Shown one piece after another: positions 43,898 through 52,495 of a stretch of DNA of 60,921 nt. The stretch spans positions 1 through 60,921 of the forward strand of contig CAZRRN010000012.1 in assembly GCA_964602475.1 (NCBI GenBank). The letters run 5' to 3'. This DNA is from SZUA-448 sp964602475. GTDB lineage: Bacteria; Bacillota; Clostridia; Lachnospirales; Lachnospiraceae. The stretch's first letter is position 1, and every line of letters starts with the position of its first letter. Position numbers and translations under genes: made by a program. Under the pieces are notes generated by a model. It was not told where the DNA came from and made no database searches. It worked only from the letters and a program-made list of their open reading frames with translations.

Positions 43898-45886
43898 CTA
43901 ACAGATTTCAGCACCGGAGGGCATATCCTTCTCCGCAGTAATCAGGGCAAGTTTTCCGTCAGCATCCTCTGCACAGAGAAGCATTCCCTCGGATAAAACT
44001 CCGGCAAGTGTTGCCGGCTTGAGGTTTACCAGAACCATGACCTTCTTGCCGATCATTTCTTCGGGTGAGTAGTGCTGCTTGATTCCGGATACAATCTGCT
44101 TTACACTGCTGCCGATTCTTACCTGAGAACAGAGCAGCTTTTTTGATTTTTCAACAGCTTTGCATTCAATTATCTCACCAATCTGGAACTGGAGCTTTGC
44201 AAAATCATCATAGCTGATTTCCGGTTTTGCATCAAGATCAATTACAGAAGGGGTCTCTGTTGCTGCTAAAACCGTTGCTGTATCTGTGGTATCGGTCCCT
44301 GGAACTTCATCGGTGGGATGGAGCTCTGCGACTTTCTTCATAATCGCTTCCGGATCAAGACGTGCAAAAAGCACCTCCGGATGTTCCGTCACACGGTTAC
44401 CGGAAGGGTAGAGTCCGAATCGGTCAAGATCCTCATAAGCACGTTTTGGTGCTGCGAGCTGCGTGAGAATGCGTTCTGCGGTATCAGGAAGGAACGGACG
44501 AAGCAGTTCGGCGCCGATACAGATGCTTTCCGTCAGGTTATAAAGGACGGTTGCAAGGCGGTCTGCCTGCGCAGGATCCTTTGCAAGAGTCCAAGGGATT
44601 GTTTCGTCAATGTATTTGTTGCAGCGCTTGAATAAGACAAACAGCTCACTGATTGCATCTGCAACACGGAGATCGGACATTTTTTCGGAAACACGCTGCT
44701 TGATTGACTGCGCAGTTTGAATCAGTTCTTTGTCAACATCAGCGGCAATCCCGGAATTGGAAACGATACCGCCAAAATACTTATTGGACATAGCAATCGT
44801 GCGGTTTACCAGATTGCCGAGTGTATTGGCAAGATCGGAATTGATTCGTTCCACAAGGAGTTCGTAGGTAATAATTCCGTCATTGTCAAAGGGCATCTCA
44901 TGAAGAACAAAATACCTTACCGGATCAATACCGAAGAGGTCAGTCAGTTCGTCTGCATAAAGAACATTTCCCGTGGACTTGCTCATCTTTCCGCCATTCT
45001 GCAGAAGCCATGGATGTCCAAAAATCTGTTTTGGAAGGGGGAGATCAAGAGCCATCAGCATAATTGGCCAGTAAATGGTATGGAAACGCAGAATATCCTT
45101 CCCGATCAGATGAAGGTCGGCAGGCCAAAATTTCTTAAACAGTTCCGTAGAATTGCCGTCGGCATCGTAGCCCGGACCGGTAATGTAGTTGCTGAGCGCA
45201 TCAATCCAGACATATACAACGTGACGGTCATCAAAATCGACCGGAATTCCCCATTTGAAGGAGGTTCTTGATACGCAGAGATCCTGCAGACCGGGAAGGA
45301 GAAAGTTATTCATCATTTCGTTCTTCCGGGATTCCGGCTGAATGAATTCGGGATGAGTATTGATGTGTTCGATCAGACGATCGGTATAATTCGAAAGCTT
45401 CAGAAAGTAAGCCTCTTCTTTTGCCGGCTGGCAGTCCCTTCCGCAGTCAGGACACTTTCCGTTTACCAACTGGGATGCAGTAAAGAAAGACTCACAGGGA
45501 GTGCAGTACATTCCCTCATAAAAGCCTTTATATATATCTCCCTGATCGTACAGACGTCTGAAAATTTTTTGAATCTGTTTTTCATGACCGGGGTCGGTTG
45601 TACGTACAAACTTATCGTAAGAGGTGTTCATGAGATCCCAGATGTCTCGGATCTGACCAGCAACATCATCAACAAATTGCTGTGGAGTCACATTCGCGGC
45701 AGCAGCCTTTTGTTCAATCTTCTGACCATGTTCGTCAGTACCTGTCTGAAAGAAGACGTCATACCCTTCCATTCGCTTGTAGCGTGCAATACTGTCTGCG
45801 AGAACGATTTCGTAAGTATTTCCGATGTGTGGTTTACCGGATGTATAGGCAATCGCCGTTGTGATGTAATATGGTTTCTTTTCCAT
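43898..45886 (-). CDS. metG: Methionyl-tRNA synthetase
   Basis: 662-aa class I synthetase. The HIGH-type motif is in SGKPHIGN, the KMSKS loop in GGKMSKSTGN and a zinc-binding knuckle in CTPCESFF and CPDCGRDC. A C-terminal tRNA-binding domain (about 560-662, KLQFIGEIIECKAVE-like start) is fused on. The ATG at 45886 follows GGAGGTTTTTC. It has a strong promoter 40 bases upstream. No T-box was found. Confidence 0.97.
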   Translation of the reverse strand: MEKKPYYITTAIAYTSGKPHIGNTYEIVLADSIARYKRMEGYDVFFQTGTDEHGQKIEQKAAAANVTPQQFVDDVAGQIRDIWDLMNTSYDKFVRTTDPGHEKQIQKIFRRLYDQGDIYKGFYEGMYCTPCESFFTASQLVNGKCPDCGRDCQPAKEEAYFLKLSNYTDRLIEHINTHPEFIQPESRKNEMMNNFLLPGLQDLCVSRTSFKWGIPVDFDDRHVVYVWIDALSNYITGPGYDADGNSTELFKKFWPADLHLIGKDILRFHTIYWPIMLMALDLPLPKQIFGHPWLLQNGGKMSKSTGNVLYADELTDLFGIDPVRYFVLHEMPFDNDGIITYELLVERINSDLANTLGNLVNRTIAMSNKYFGGIVSNSGIAADVDKELIQTAQSIKQRVSEKMSDLRVADAISELFVLFKRCNKYIDETIPWTLAKDPAQADRLATVLYNLTESICIGAELLRPFLPDTAERILTQLAAPKRAYEDLDRFGLYPSGNRVTEHPEVLFARLDPEAIMKKVAELHPTDEVPGTDTTDTATVLAATETPSVIDLDAKPEISYDDFAKLQFQIGEIIECKAVEKSKKLLCSQVRIGSSVKQIVSGIKQHYSPEEMIGKKVMVLVNLKPATLAGVLSEGMLLCAEDADGKLALITAEKDMPSGAEIC

Positions 45887-45925
45887 TGAAAAACCTCCAT
45901 AAATATACCTTTGTGATATCCAAAA

Positions 45926-45954
45926 AGTATAGCATAGCAACATTCCAATGTCAA
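45926..45954 (-). promoter_or_regulatory. Promoter of metG
   Basis: On the minus strand TTGACA (45949..45954), 17-bp spacer, TATACT (45926..45931). It lies just after the candidate RNA at 45955..46166. Confidence 0.8.
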
Positions 45955-46166
45955 AGAAAAACGGAATAAGGTTAACAATAAATACATGTCTGACAAATGC
46001 ATTCCCTCACAATCGTACCAAGCTCTGTGTCGAATTGTGCAAAAAAGCCTTGCGATCTTCCGAATGACGATCCATGTATTATACTGTTAACCTTACTCTG
46101 CCTAATTTCTTCCCAAAACGCTCCCCAACGCTTCTTCCTCCGGACAATACCCTCTCGATATCGACC
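45955..46166 (-). ncRNA. Candidate structured small RNA upstream of metG
   Basis: A promoter at 46173..46201 reads into about 210 bases before the metG promoter. The distal half is closed by a long stem: 46073..46095 pairs with 45967..45988, mainly TAAGGTTAACA with TGTTAACCTTA and ATACATG with CATGTAT. It encloses at least one more hairpin (CACAAT/ATTGTG). A CGTTTTTCTTT run follows the closing stem. The proximal 70 bases are purine-rich. The overall shape recalls 6S-like long hairpins, but no conserved family motif was recognised. Candidate only. Confidence 0.4.
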
Positions 46167-46172
46167 TCACTA

Positions 46173-46201
46173 ATAATATCAATTTATAGGCAAATTGTCA
46201 A
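46173..46201 (-). promoter_or_regulatory. Promoter of the candidate RNA
   Basis: On the minus strand TTGACA (46196..46201), 17-bp spacer, TATTAT (46173..46178). The next gene, metG, has its own promoter. Confidence 0.65.
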
Positions 46202-46251
46202 GACGAAAACAAACAAATCCAGTTGGTTTTGTTCAAAACAGCAAAATGCAC

Positions 46252-46295
46252 AAAAGCACACTCGTCAAATTAGATAAGAAGAGGGTGCTTTTGAG
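46252..46295 (-). terminator. Possible terminator downstream of galE
   Basis: Stem AAAAGCAC/GTGCTTTT (46252..46259 and 46285..46292), with an inner CTC/GAG, around a loop of about 20 bases. T tracts are short on both sides. The rest of 46296..46427 is AT-rich with no other feature seen. Confidence 0.4.
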
Positions 46296-46427
46296 ACACA
46301 AAATTATTCATATTGTATGAATGAAACTCAATATATGGATGATGTCTTGAAGTTTGGTACATTATCTTGAGAATCAGGTAATCTAAAACAAAAAGCAGAA
46401 ATTTGTTTATTTTGCTGGATGAAGGGG

Positions 46428-47441
46428 TTATGAACGGTATCCCTTAGGGTTCTTGCTCTGCCAGCGATAGGAATCCTCACACATTTCACGAAGTCCACGC
46501 TCTGCCTTCCAGCCTAATTCCCGCAGAGCCTTGGAAGCGTCGGAGTAGCATTCGTCGGCATCTCCGGGACGTCTTGGAGCAAAGACATAGGGAAGCTTTT
46601 TTCCGCACACTTCACTGTAGGCATTGATTACATCAAGAACACTGTAACCGATACCGGTACCGAGGTTATAGGTTACAAGTCCGGGCATCTGGTTTAGCTT
46701 CTCTATTGCCTTCAGATGACCGATAGCAAGATCGACAACATGAATATAATCGCGGACACCGGTACCGTCCGGAGTCTTATAATCGTTTCCGTAAACATTG
46801 ATACGATCCAGTTCTCCTACGGCAACCTTGGCAACATATGGAACAAGGTTGTTCGGAATTCCGTTTGGATCTTCTCCGATATCACCGCTTTTATGGGCGC
46901 CAATCGGATTGAAATAACGCAGCAAGGCAATATTCCAGGTGTTGTCCGCTTTGTAGATATCTCTCAGCATATCTTCGATTATCAGTTTGGTGCGTCCATA
47001 AGGATTCATTGCAAATAAGGGAGCTTCTTCCGTGATCGGTACAACCTCGGGATGTCCGTAAACGGTTGCGGAGGAGGAGAACACTAGCTTTTTTACGTCG
47101 TATTTTTCCATGATTTCCAGAAGATTTAGGGTTCCGGTTAGGTTGTTTGCAAAATAACGCAGCGGATATCGACAGGATTCACCGACTGCCTTCAAGCCAG
47201 CAAAATGAATGACAGCATCCGGTTGTTCTGTGATAAAAAGTGAATCAAGGGCAGGTTTATCCAAAAGATCCTGCTCGTAAAAAGTAATCTTCTTTCCGGT
47301 CAGGGATTCCACGCGCTTAATTGCTTCTACACAGGAATTTGACAGATTGTCCAGAACAATGACCTCGTGTCCTGCATTCAGTAACTCAACATTGGTATGG
47401 CTCGCGATGTAGCCTGCGCCGCCGGTAACAAGAATTCTCAT
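46428..47441 (-). CDS. galE: UDP-glucose 4-epimerase
   Basis: 337-aa short-chain dehydrogenase-type epimerase that interconverts UDP-glucose and UDP-galactose. The NAD-binding loop is TGGAGYIASH; the catalytic triad is seen in SSSATVYG and YGRTK. The C-terminal APRRPGDADECYSD is typical of GalE. No other Leloir genes are adjacent. Confidence 0.95.
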   Translation of the reverse strand: MRILVTGGAGYIASHTNVELLNAGHEVIVLDNLSNSCVEAIKRVESLTGKKITFYEQDLLDKPALDSLFITEQPDAVIHFAGLKAVGESCRYPLRYFANNLTGTLNLLEIMEKYDVKKLVFSSSATVYGHPEVVPITEEAPLFAMNPYGRTKLIIEDMLRDIYKADNTWNIALLRYFNPIGAHKSGDIGEDPNGIPNNLVPYVAKVAVGELDRINVYGNDYKTPDGTGVRDYIHVVDLAIGHLKAIEKLNQMPGLVTYNLGTGIGYSVLDVINAYSEVCGKKLPYVFAPRRPGDADECYSDASKALRELGWKAERGLREMCEDSYRWQSKNPKGYRS

Positions 47442-47541
47442 AGCAGCCTCCGTTCGATTTCATAGACTTATTTTTTTTTGAATCTACATCGTATCATTGG
47501 AACCCAAAAAAGTAAATATTAATTTCCGGCAGAATCATGTT

Positions 47542-48876
47542 TTATTTTATACGAAAAAAAGCGGTCACAAGCCGTTCCAAGGAGGTCTGATCCTGTACAC
47601 CCATAAGCTCTCTTGCAGAATGCATTGCAAGAATAGGAACGCCGAGGTCAAGTCCGCACATCGGCAGACTTCCGGTGATTTTGTTGCCAATGGTGCTGCC
47701 GCCTGCTGCATCTGCACGGTTAACAAACTTTTTATAAGGAATCTGCTCGGACTCACAAAGCAGTTCAAGTCCGGAAAGAGCTTCCAGGTTATTCACGTAT
47801 CGCTGACTGCTGTTCAGCTTGAACACTACACCCTCGTTCATTAAGGCATAAACATCAGGATCATACTTTCCGCAGGCATTCGGGTGGAGCGCATGAGCAA
47901 CATCCACAGACAACAGGGTACCCTTCAGGATATCTGCGTTCATTTCGCTGTGGCTGCGGCCGAGCGCTTCATAAAGATTCTCAAGAAGAAACAAAAGAGT
48001 ATTTGAATCTGCACCACGAGCGGTTCTGCTTCCGACCTCCTCATTATCGTAAAGAGCAATAATGTTCACCGTATCATCGGGAGTGTCTGCGGAAACGGCC
48101 TTCAACAAGGCATGACAGGAGGTCAGGTTATCGAGTCTCGGAGCAGATAAAAATTCGCTGTTCATCCCCTGTAATAGAGGACGTTCCGTATTATATACAA
48201 ATAAATCAAAGTCCAGAATATCTTTCGGATTCACCGAGAGCTGCTGTGCAAGTAATTGCAGGAAAGAGCCGTTGTCAGAAGCCTTTTCACCAAGAAGTCC
48301 AAGCAATGGCAGCAGGTCGTTCTGGGGATTCAGTTCAACTCCCTTATTGACTTCGCGGTTCATGTGAATTGCAAGATTCGGGATGGTGAGCAGCGGAGCT
48401 TTCAGGTCAACAATATGGATCAGGGGAGTTTCGTCAGAACGAAGTGCAACAGCACCGGCAATGGACAGAGGACGGTCAAGCCAGGTGTTAAGAATCGGTC
48501 CGCCGTAGACATCGACATTTAGACGCAGATATTTTTTTTGAGGAGCGTCGGCAACCGGTTTGATATGAAAGCAGGGAGAATCGGTATGTGCTCCGGCAAT
48601 CCGAAGATTCAGAGGAGACCTGTTCCGGGAATTTGTAGAAATTTCGTTTCCGGAAATTGGTTTTTCGAAAGACCCCAGGGAAAAAGCAAACAGACAGGTC
48701 GGATATGGGCTAACATAAAGTTTAGCTCCCGGAATAACCGGAGACGGATCTGCAGGCTTCCACTCCGTAAAGCCGGCACTGCGAAGCATCCGGATTCCTG
48801 CATCAACTGCATGATACGGAGTCGGGGACTCTAAAACGTACTGAACCAGTTCGTTGATAGAAGTATCTGATTTCAT
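47542..48876 (-). CDS. M18 family aminopeptidase
   Basis: 444-aa cocatalytic zinc aminopeptidase of the aspartyl aminopeptidase family. Metal and catalytic motifs are AHTDSPCFHIKP, DNEEVGSRT and SVDVAHALHPN, with a late MHSARELMG. The -10 hexamer (48905..48910) covers an upstream in-frame ATG at 48906. Transcription must therefore start after it, and the ATG at 48876 (behind GGAG) is the true start. Confidence 0.93.
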   Translation of the reverse strand: MKSDTSINELVQYVLESPTPYHAVDAGIRMLRSAGFTEWKPADPSPVIPGAKLYVSPYPTCLFAFSLGSFEKPISGNEISTNSRNRSPLNLRIAGAHTDSPCFHIKPVADAPQKKYLRLNVDVYGGPILNTWLDRPLSIAGAVALRSDETPLIHIVDLKAPLLTIPNLAIHMNREVNKGVELNPQNDLLPLLGLLGEKASDNGSFLQLLAQQLSVNPKDILDFDLFVYNTERPLLQGMNSEFLSAPRLDNLTSCHALLKAVSADTPDDTVNIIALYDNEEVGSRTARGADSNTLLFLLENLYEALGRSHSEMNADILKGTLLSVDVAHALHPNACGKYDPDVYALMNEGVVFKLNSSQRYVNNLEALSGLELLCESEQIPYKKFVNRADAAGGSTIGNKITGSLPMCGLDLGVPILAMHSARELMGVQDQTSLERLVTAFFRIK

Positions 48877-48904
48877 GGCATTCTCCATTTCAAAGCTTTT
48901 TTTC

Positions 48905-48933
48905 ATCTTACCGTCTGTGCCTTATCTTGTCAA
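48905..48933 (-). promoter_or_regulatory. Promoter of the M18 aminopeptidase
   Basis: On the minus strand TTGACA (48928..48933), 17-bp spacer, TAAGAT (48905..48910). Confidence 0.65.
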
Positions 48934-49052
48934 GGGTCGAATACCAAGTGAAAAAAGTGAAAAAAAATAAAATTATATATCGTAATTCTTCGTGATTCAT
49001 GCTACACTAATAGGGAAATAGACCTATTCCTTGACAAAGAACGGAGAATTCC

Positions 49053-49802
49053 ATGACAGATGCGGAAAAGAAACGGTTTTGCGCCGTCTGTGACAATATC
49101 ATAGATGAACTCCGCGTCGAAAACGGAGTCGGTACACTTCAGGAGAAGACAATTCATGCAGTTTTAAAGAATTACTACGAACCGGATATGGCCAAGCAGG
49201 AACAGAAAGTAGAAGGTTTTGTTGCTGATATTTTTACAGGGGAGGAAATCATCGAAATCCAGACGAAGGGATTTTTCCGGCTTCGAAGAAAACTGGAGCG
49301 CTTTCTTCCAAACTATCCGGTTACGGTGGTTTATCCGGTGATACACAGAAAATGGCTTCGCTGGGTCAATGAGGAGACCGGAGAAGTCAGTGCGGCTAGA
49401 AAATCTCCGAAGACAGGTAACGGACACTCGGTATTTTCCGAACTTTATGGGATAAAAATGCTGATGCCGGACGCGAATCTAACGGTGCAGGTCGTGCTTT
49501 TGGATGTTGAAGAATTTCGAATGCTGAACGGCTGGAGCAAGGACAAAAAAAAGGGCTCCACCCGAAGTGACGGAATCCCCAAGGAACTCATAGATGTAAT
49601 TACCCTTCACTCTAAAGAGGATTACCGCCGGATGATTCCGGATAATCTGCCGGCGGAATTTACCACCGCGGATTACAAGGCAGCGGTTCGGTGCAGTAAG
49701 GCTCTTGCGGGTGTTGAACTGAATATACTGGCGTATTTAGGTGTTCTTGAGAAAGTCGGAAAAAAAGGAAATTCAATCCTGTACCATATCCTTATCAGTT
49801 GA
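49053..49802 (+). CDS. Probable PD-(D/E)XK nuclease-like protein
   Basis: 249-aa soluble protein of no recognised named family. GTLQEKTIHAVLKNYYEP (Glu31), FVADIFTGEEIIEIQTK (Asp59, then Glu68-x-Gln70) and a following basic helix resemble the E, D and ExK/Q signature of PD-(D/E)XK nucleases. The C terminus (ILAYLGVLEKVGKKGNSILY) looks like a winged helix. GGAGAATT precedes the ATG. It ends 13 bases before the cyclase gene, so the two may be co-expressed. Nuclease activity is inference. Confidence 0.55.
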   Translation: MTDAEKKRFCAVCDNIIDELRVENGVGTLQEKTIHAVLKNYYEPDMAKQEQKVEGFVADIFTGEEIIEIQTKGFFRLRRKLERFLPNYPVTVVYPVIHRKWLRWVNEETGEVSAARKSPKTGNGHSVFSELYGIKMLMPDANLTVQVVLLDVEEFRMLNGWSKDKKKGSTRSDGIPKELIDVITLHSKEDYRRMIPDNLPAEFTTADYKAAVRCSKALAGVELNILAYLGVLEKVGKKGNSILYHILIS

Positions 49803-49815
49803 CCGGAGGAAATCC

Positions 49816-51732
49816 ATGTATCAGAACGGACGAAAAACAATCGGAGTTTTTTTATCTCACTTTTTTAATGAGTTTGAAAGTGCAGCCTGCAGAGGTATTT
49901 CCGAGCGGGCTGTTTATCTGAATATGAATGTTGCTTACTTTACCTGTTTTTCTGCGTATCGACAGGAAAGCTACGGTCTTGGTGAAATGAATCTGCTGGA
50001 GCTTCCGGACATGAAGCATCTTGACGGCATTGTTTTTATGCCGGGAACCTATGCCGTTGATGGTCGGGAAGCACTGATTCTGGAAAGAATTAAGGCAGAA
50101 GCGGATTGCCCTGTGGTTACGGCTAACGACGATCTTAAGGAATTTGCCTGTGTGAAGGCGGATGATCAGCATGTTCTGGAAGAGATTATTGAGCATTTTG
50201 TGGTAAAACACAAGTTTGACCGGATTAATTTTATCTCTGGGCCGGCAGACAGCTCCGTTGGAAACGATCGTCTGGAATGCTACCGGCGCTGTATGAGAAA
50301 GCATGGGATCTATGATGAACGGCGTGAGTTTTACGGAGATTTCTGGCACATTAAGGCAAAGGAAGCGGTAGAGTATTTTTTAAGCGGTGAGATTGCTCCG
50401 CCGCAGGCCATTGTCTGTGCAAATGACAGCATGGCAGTGACAACCTGTATTGAATTAAACAAAAGAGAAGTGCGTATTCCGGAGGACATCGCGGTTTCGG
50501 GCTGTGATAATCTTGGTATTACTGCGAATTTTATTCCAACATTAACAACGGTCAATATTTCGAATTACTCCATCGGTGCGGAGCTGGTGAATAAGCTGTC
50601 GCGGCTGGCATTGGGAATCAAGGGTCCGCGTGTTTCCTATGCGTCGTCCGAGAGCGTATTCCGTGAGTCCTGTGGATGCAAGGAACGGAATCTGGCAGAA
50701 ATGACCGTAAGCCGACATAAGCTGTTTGCTGAAATGATGCAGAATGAGGAAGAGGATCAGAGGAATATGTTCCTGTCTGTTGACACACAAAGCATGCGCA
50801 CACTGGACGATCTGTACAGCCGGCTGGAGCAGTATTTCCAAAGCAGTGAGATGGCAAAGGAGTTCTACCTGTGCTTATCCGAAGACTGGCGGGAGCGGAA
50901 GGACGAGGAGGATCGCTTCGGTTTTACGGAACGGATGAGGATGGAATTCGGAATGCGAAACGGTGAACGTCTCCCGGAAGCGGAGTTTTTAAAAGCGCAT
51001 CTGCTTCCTGAAAGCGTTTTAAAGGATAATCCGATGCATTATTTCTTTGCATCCCTGCATTACCGTACCCGCTGTTTTGGGTATGTGGCGATTTCCTATG
51101 ATGAAGTACTGGTGAAAACAAAGAATATCCAGCTTTTGCTGATAAATATATGTAACGCGTTGGAAAGCTACCGAATCAGAGAAGAGCTGCAGCAGGTAAA
51201 TAAAGAGCTGGGCGACATGTATATTCAGGATGTTCTGACCGGCTTATATAATCGCCGCGGATTTCAGATTATGGGTCAGCCGCTATTTTACCGTGCGGTT
51301 CTGGAAGAGAAGAAGCTGTTTGTTCTCGGGGCGGATCTTGATGGGCTGAAAATAATTAACGACACCTACGGACATTGTGAAGGGGACGCAGCTATTCAGA
51401 TTGTCGGAAAAGCGTTGGCAGCCGCTGCACAGAACGGTGAAATCTGTGCGCGTGTCGGAGGAGATGAGTTCTCCGTTCTTGGGATTGATTATACGGAGGA
51501 GATGTCCGGACAGTTTGTAAGAAGATTTCTTGAAAAGCTCACAGAGCTGAACGAGCAGAACAATCAGCCGTATGCGGCCAGAGTCAGCTGGGGAGCAAAG
51601 GTGGTTGATTCGGTCAAGGATCATCAGCTTGAGGAGCTGCTGAATACAACCGATACCATCATGTATCAAATGAAGCGGGATCGGAAGGAACAGAAATGCA
51701 GCGGTAAGAAAGAAGATGCGTATAAGACATAA
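49816..51732 (+). CDS. Periplasmic-binding-like sensor fused to GGDEF diguanylate cyclase
   Basis: 638-aa soluble protein. Residues 1-290 match a LacI/RbsB-type sugar-binding fold (RKTIGVFLSHFFNEFESAA, then IVCANDSMA and VSGCDNLG) but lack the LacI helix-turn-helix. A linker region follows (about 290-460), then a GGDEF domain with DVLTGLYNRRGF and ARVGGDEFSVLG. The intact GGDEF suggests cyclic-di-GMP synthesis. The RxxD inhibitory site is absent (QNGE in its place). No signal peptide or membrane helix, so it would sense a cytoplasmic ligand. The ATG follows CCGGAGGA. Confidence 0.9.
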   Translation: MYQNGRKTIGVFLSHFFNEFESAACRGISERAVYLNMNVAYFTCFSAYRQESYGLGEMNLLELPDMKHLDGIVFMPGTYAVDGREALILERIKAEADCPVVTANDDLKEFACVKADDQHVLEEIIEHFVVKHKFDRINFISGPADSSVGNDRLECYRRCMRKHGIYDERREFYGDFWHIKAKEAVEYFLSGEIAPPQAIVCANDSMAVTTCIELNKREVRIPEDIAVSGCDNLGITANFIPTLTTVNISNYSIGAELVNKLSRLALGIKGPRVSYASSESVFRESCGCKERNLAEMTVSRHKLFAEMMQNEEEDQRNMFLSVDTQSMRTLDDLYSRLEQYFQSSEMAKEFYLCLSEDWRERKDEEDRFGFTERMRMEFGMRNGERLPEAEFLKAHLLPESVLKDNPMHYFFASLHYRTRCFGYVAISYDEVLVKTKNIQLLLINICNALESYRIREELQQVNKELGDMYIQDVLTGLYNRRGFQIMGQPLFYRAVLEEKKLFVLGADLDGLKIINDTYGHCEGDAAIQIVGKALAAAAQNGEICARVGGDEFSVLGIDYTEEMSGQFVRRFLEKLTELNEQNNQPYAARVSWGAKVVDSVKDHQLEELLNTTDTIMYQMKRDRKEQKCSGKKEDAYKT

Positions 51733-51772
51733 AAACCAACGAACGGAATAGAATCTAATAAAGACAGGAAAG

Positions 51773-51807
51773 AAACCGGCAGATGGTATATCAGCCGGTT
51801 TTATTTA
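51773..51807 (+). terminator. Terminator between the cyclase and spmA
   Basis: Stem AAACCGGC/GCCGGTTT (51773..51780 and 51794..51801), then TTTATTTAT. It ends 5 bases before the spmA start codon. Confidence 0.7.
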
Positions 51808-51811
51808 TCAT

Positions 51812-52495
51812 ATGCTAAATTATATCTGGGCAGGAATGCTCTTGATCGGAATTGTTTATGGAGTAATCAATGGAACAATCGGTGAGGTCAATGCTGCAAT
51901 CATTGAGTCCGCAAAGGAAGCGGTTAACCTGTGCCTAACTATGCTTGGTGTTATGTCTTTTTGGACCGGACTGATGGCGGTTGCAAAATCAATCGGATTG
52001 CTACAGGGGATGGAGCGACTATTACGTCCGGTGTTACGGTTCCTGTTCCCGAATGTTCCCGCTGGACATCCGGCAGCAGAGTATATTACGTCCAATATTA
52101 CAGCCAATATACTGGGGCTCGGCTGGGCAGCAACTCCGTTCGGTTTGAAGGCAATGGAGGAGCTTAAGAATCTGGAGGAGGAAAGAGAAAAGGAGAAAGA
52201 AAAGAAGGTGCTTTCTTCTTCGACTTCAAAGGCAATTGCGAGAAAGCCTTCCCGGACGGAGAAACGGTCTTCTCCTGACGTAGCAAGCGATGAAATGTGC
52301 ACCTTCTTAATAATTAATATTTCTTCTCTTCAGTTAATCCCCGTGAATGTCATTGCTTATCGGAGTCAGTACGGAAGCGCAAACCCGACAGGGATTATCG
52401 GAGTATCAATTGTGGTAACGCTGTTCAGCACAATGATGGCGGTGGTGTTCTGTAAAGTAATGCAAATAAGAAAAGGAAAATCATTTAATTGGTGA
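51812..52495 (+). CDS. spmA: Spore maturation protein A
   Basis: 227-aa membrane protein needed with SpmB for spore core dehydration in Bacillus. MLNYIWAGMLLIGIVYG is the canonical N terminus; NILGLGWAATPFGLKAME and EMCTFLIINISSLQLIPV are nucleoside-recognition-family motifs. A charged Lys/Glu/Ser stretch (about 118-155) is longer than usual. No ribosome binding site is visible between the preceding terminator and the ATG. spmB is not adjacent: an inverted gene lies between. The end overlaps that convergent gene by 15 bases. Confidence 0.9.
   Translation: MLNYIWAGMLLIGIVYGVINGTIGEVNAAIIESAKEAVNLCLTMLGVMSFWTGLMAVAKSIGLLQGMERLLRPVLRFLFPNVPAGHPAAEYITSNITANILGLGWAATPFGLKAMEELKNLEEEREKEKEKKVLSSSTSKAIARKPSRTEKRSSPDVASDEMCTFLIINISSLQLIPVNVIAYRSQYGSANPTGIIGVSIVVTLFSTMMAVVFCKVMQIRKGKSFNW

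Noticed and set aside
44717..45271. 184-codon plus-strand frame opposite metG
   Set aside because: Antisense to conserved metG motifs, no start signals.
45887..46166. T-box riboswitch before metG
   Set aside because: No T-box sequence or specifier stem could be found, and the nearest metG promoter leaves only about 33 bases of leader.
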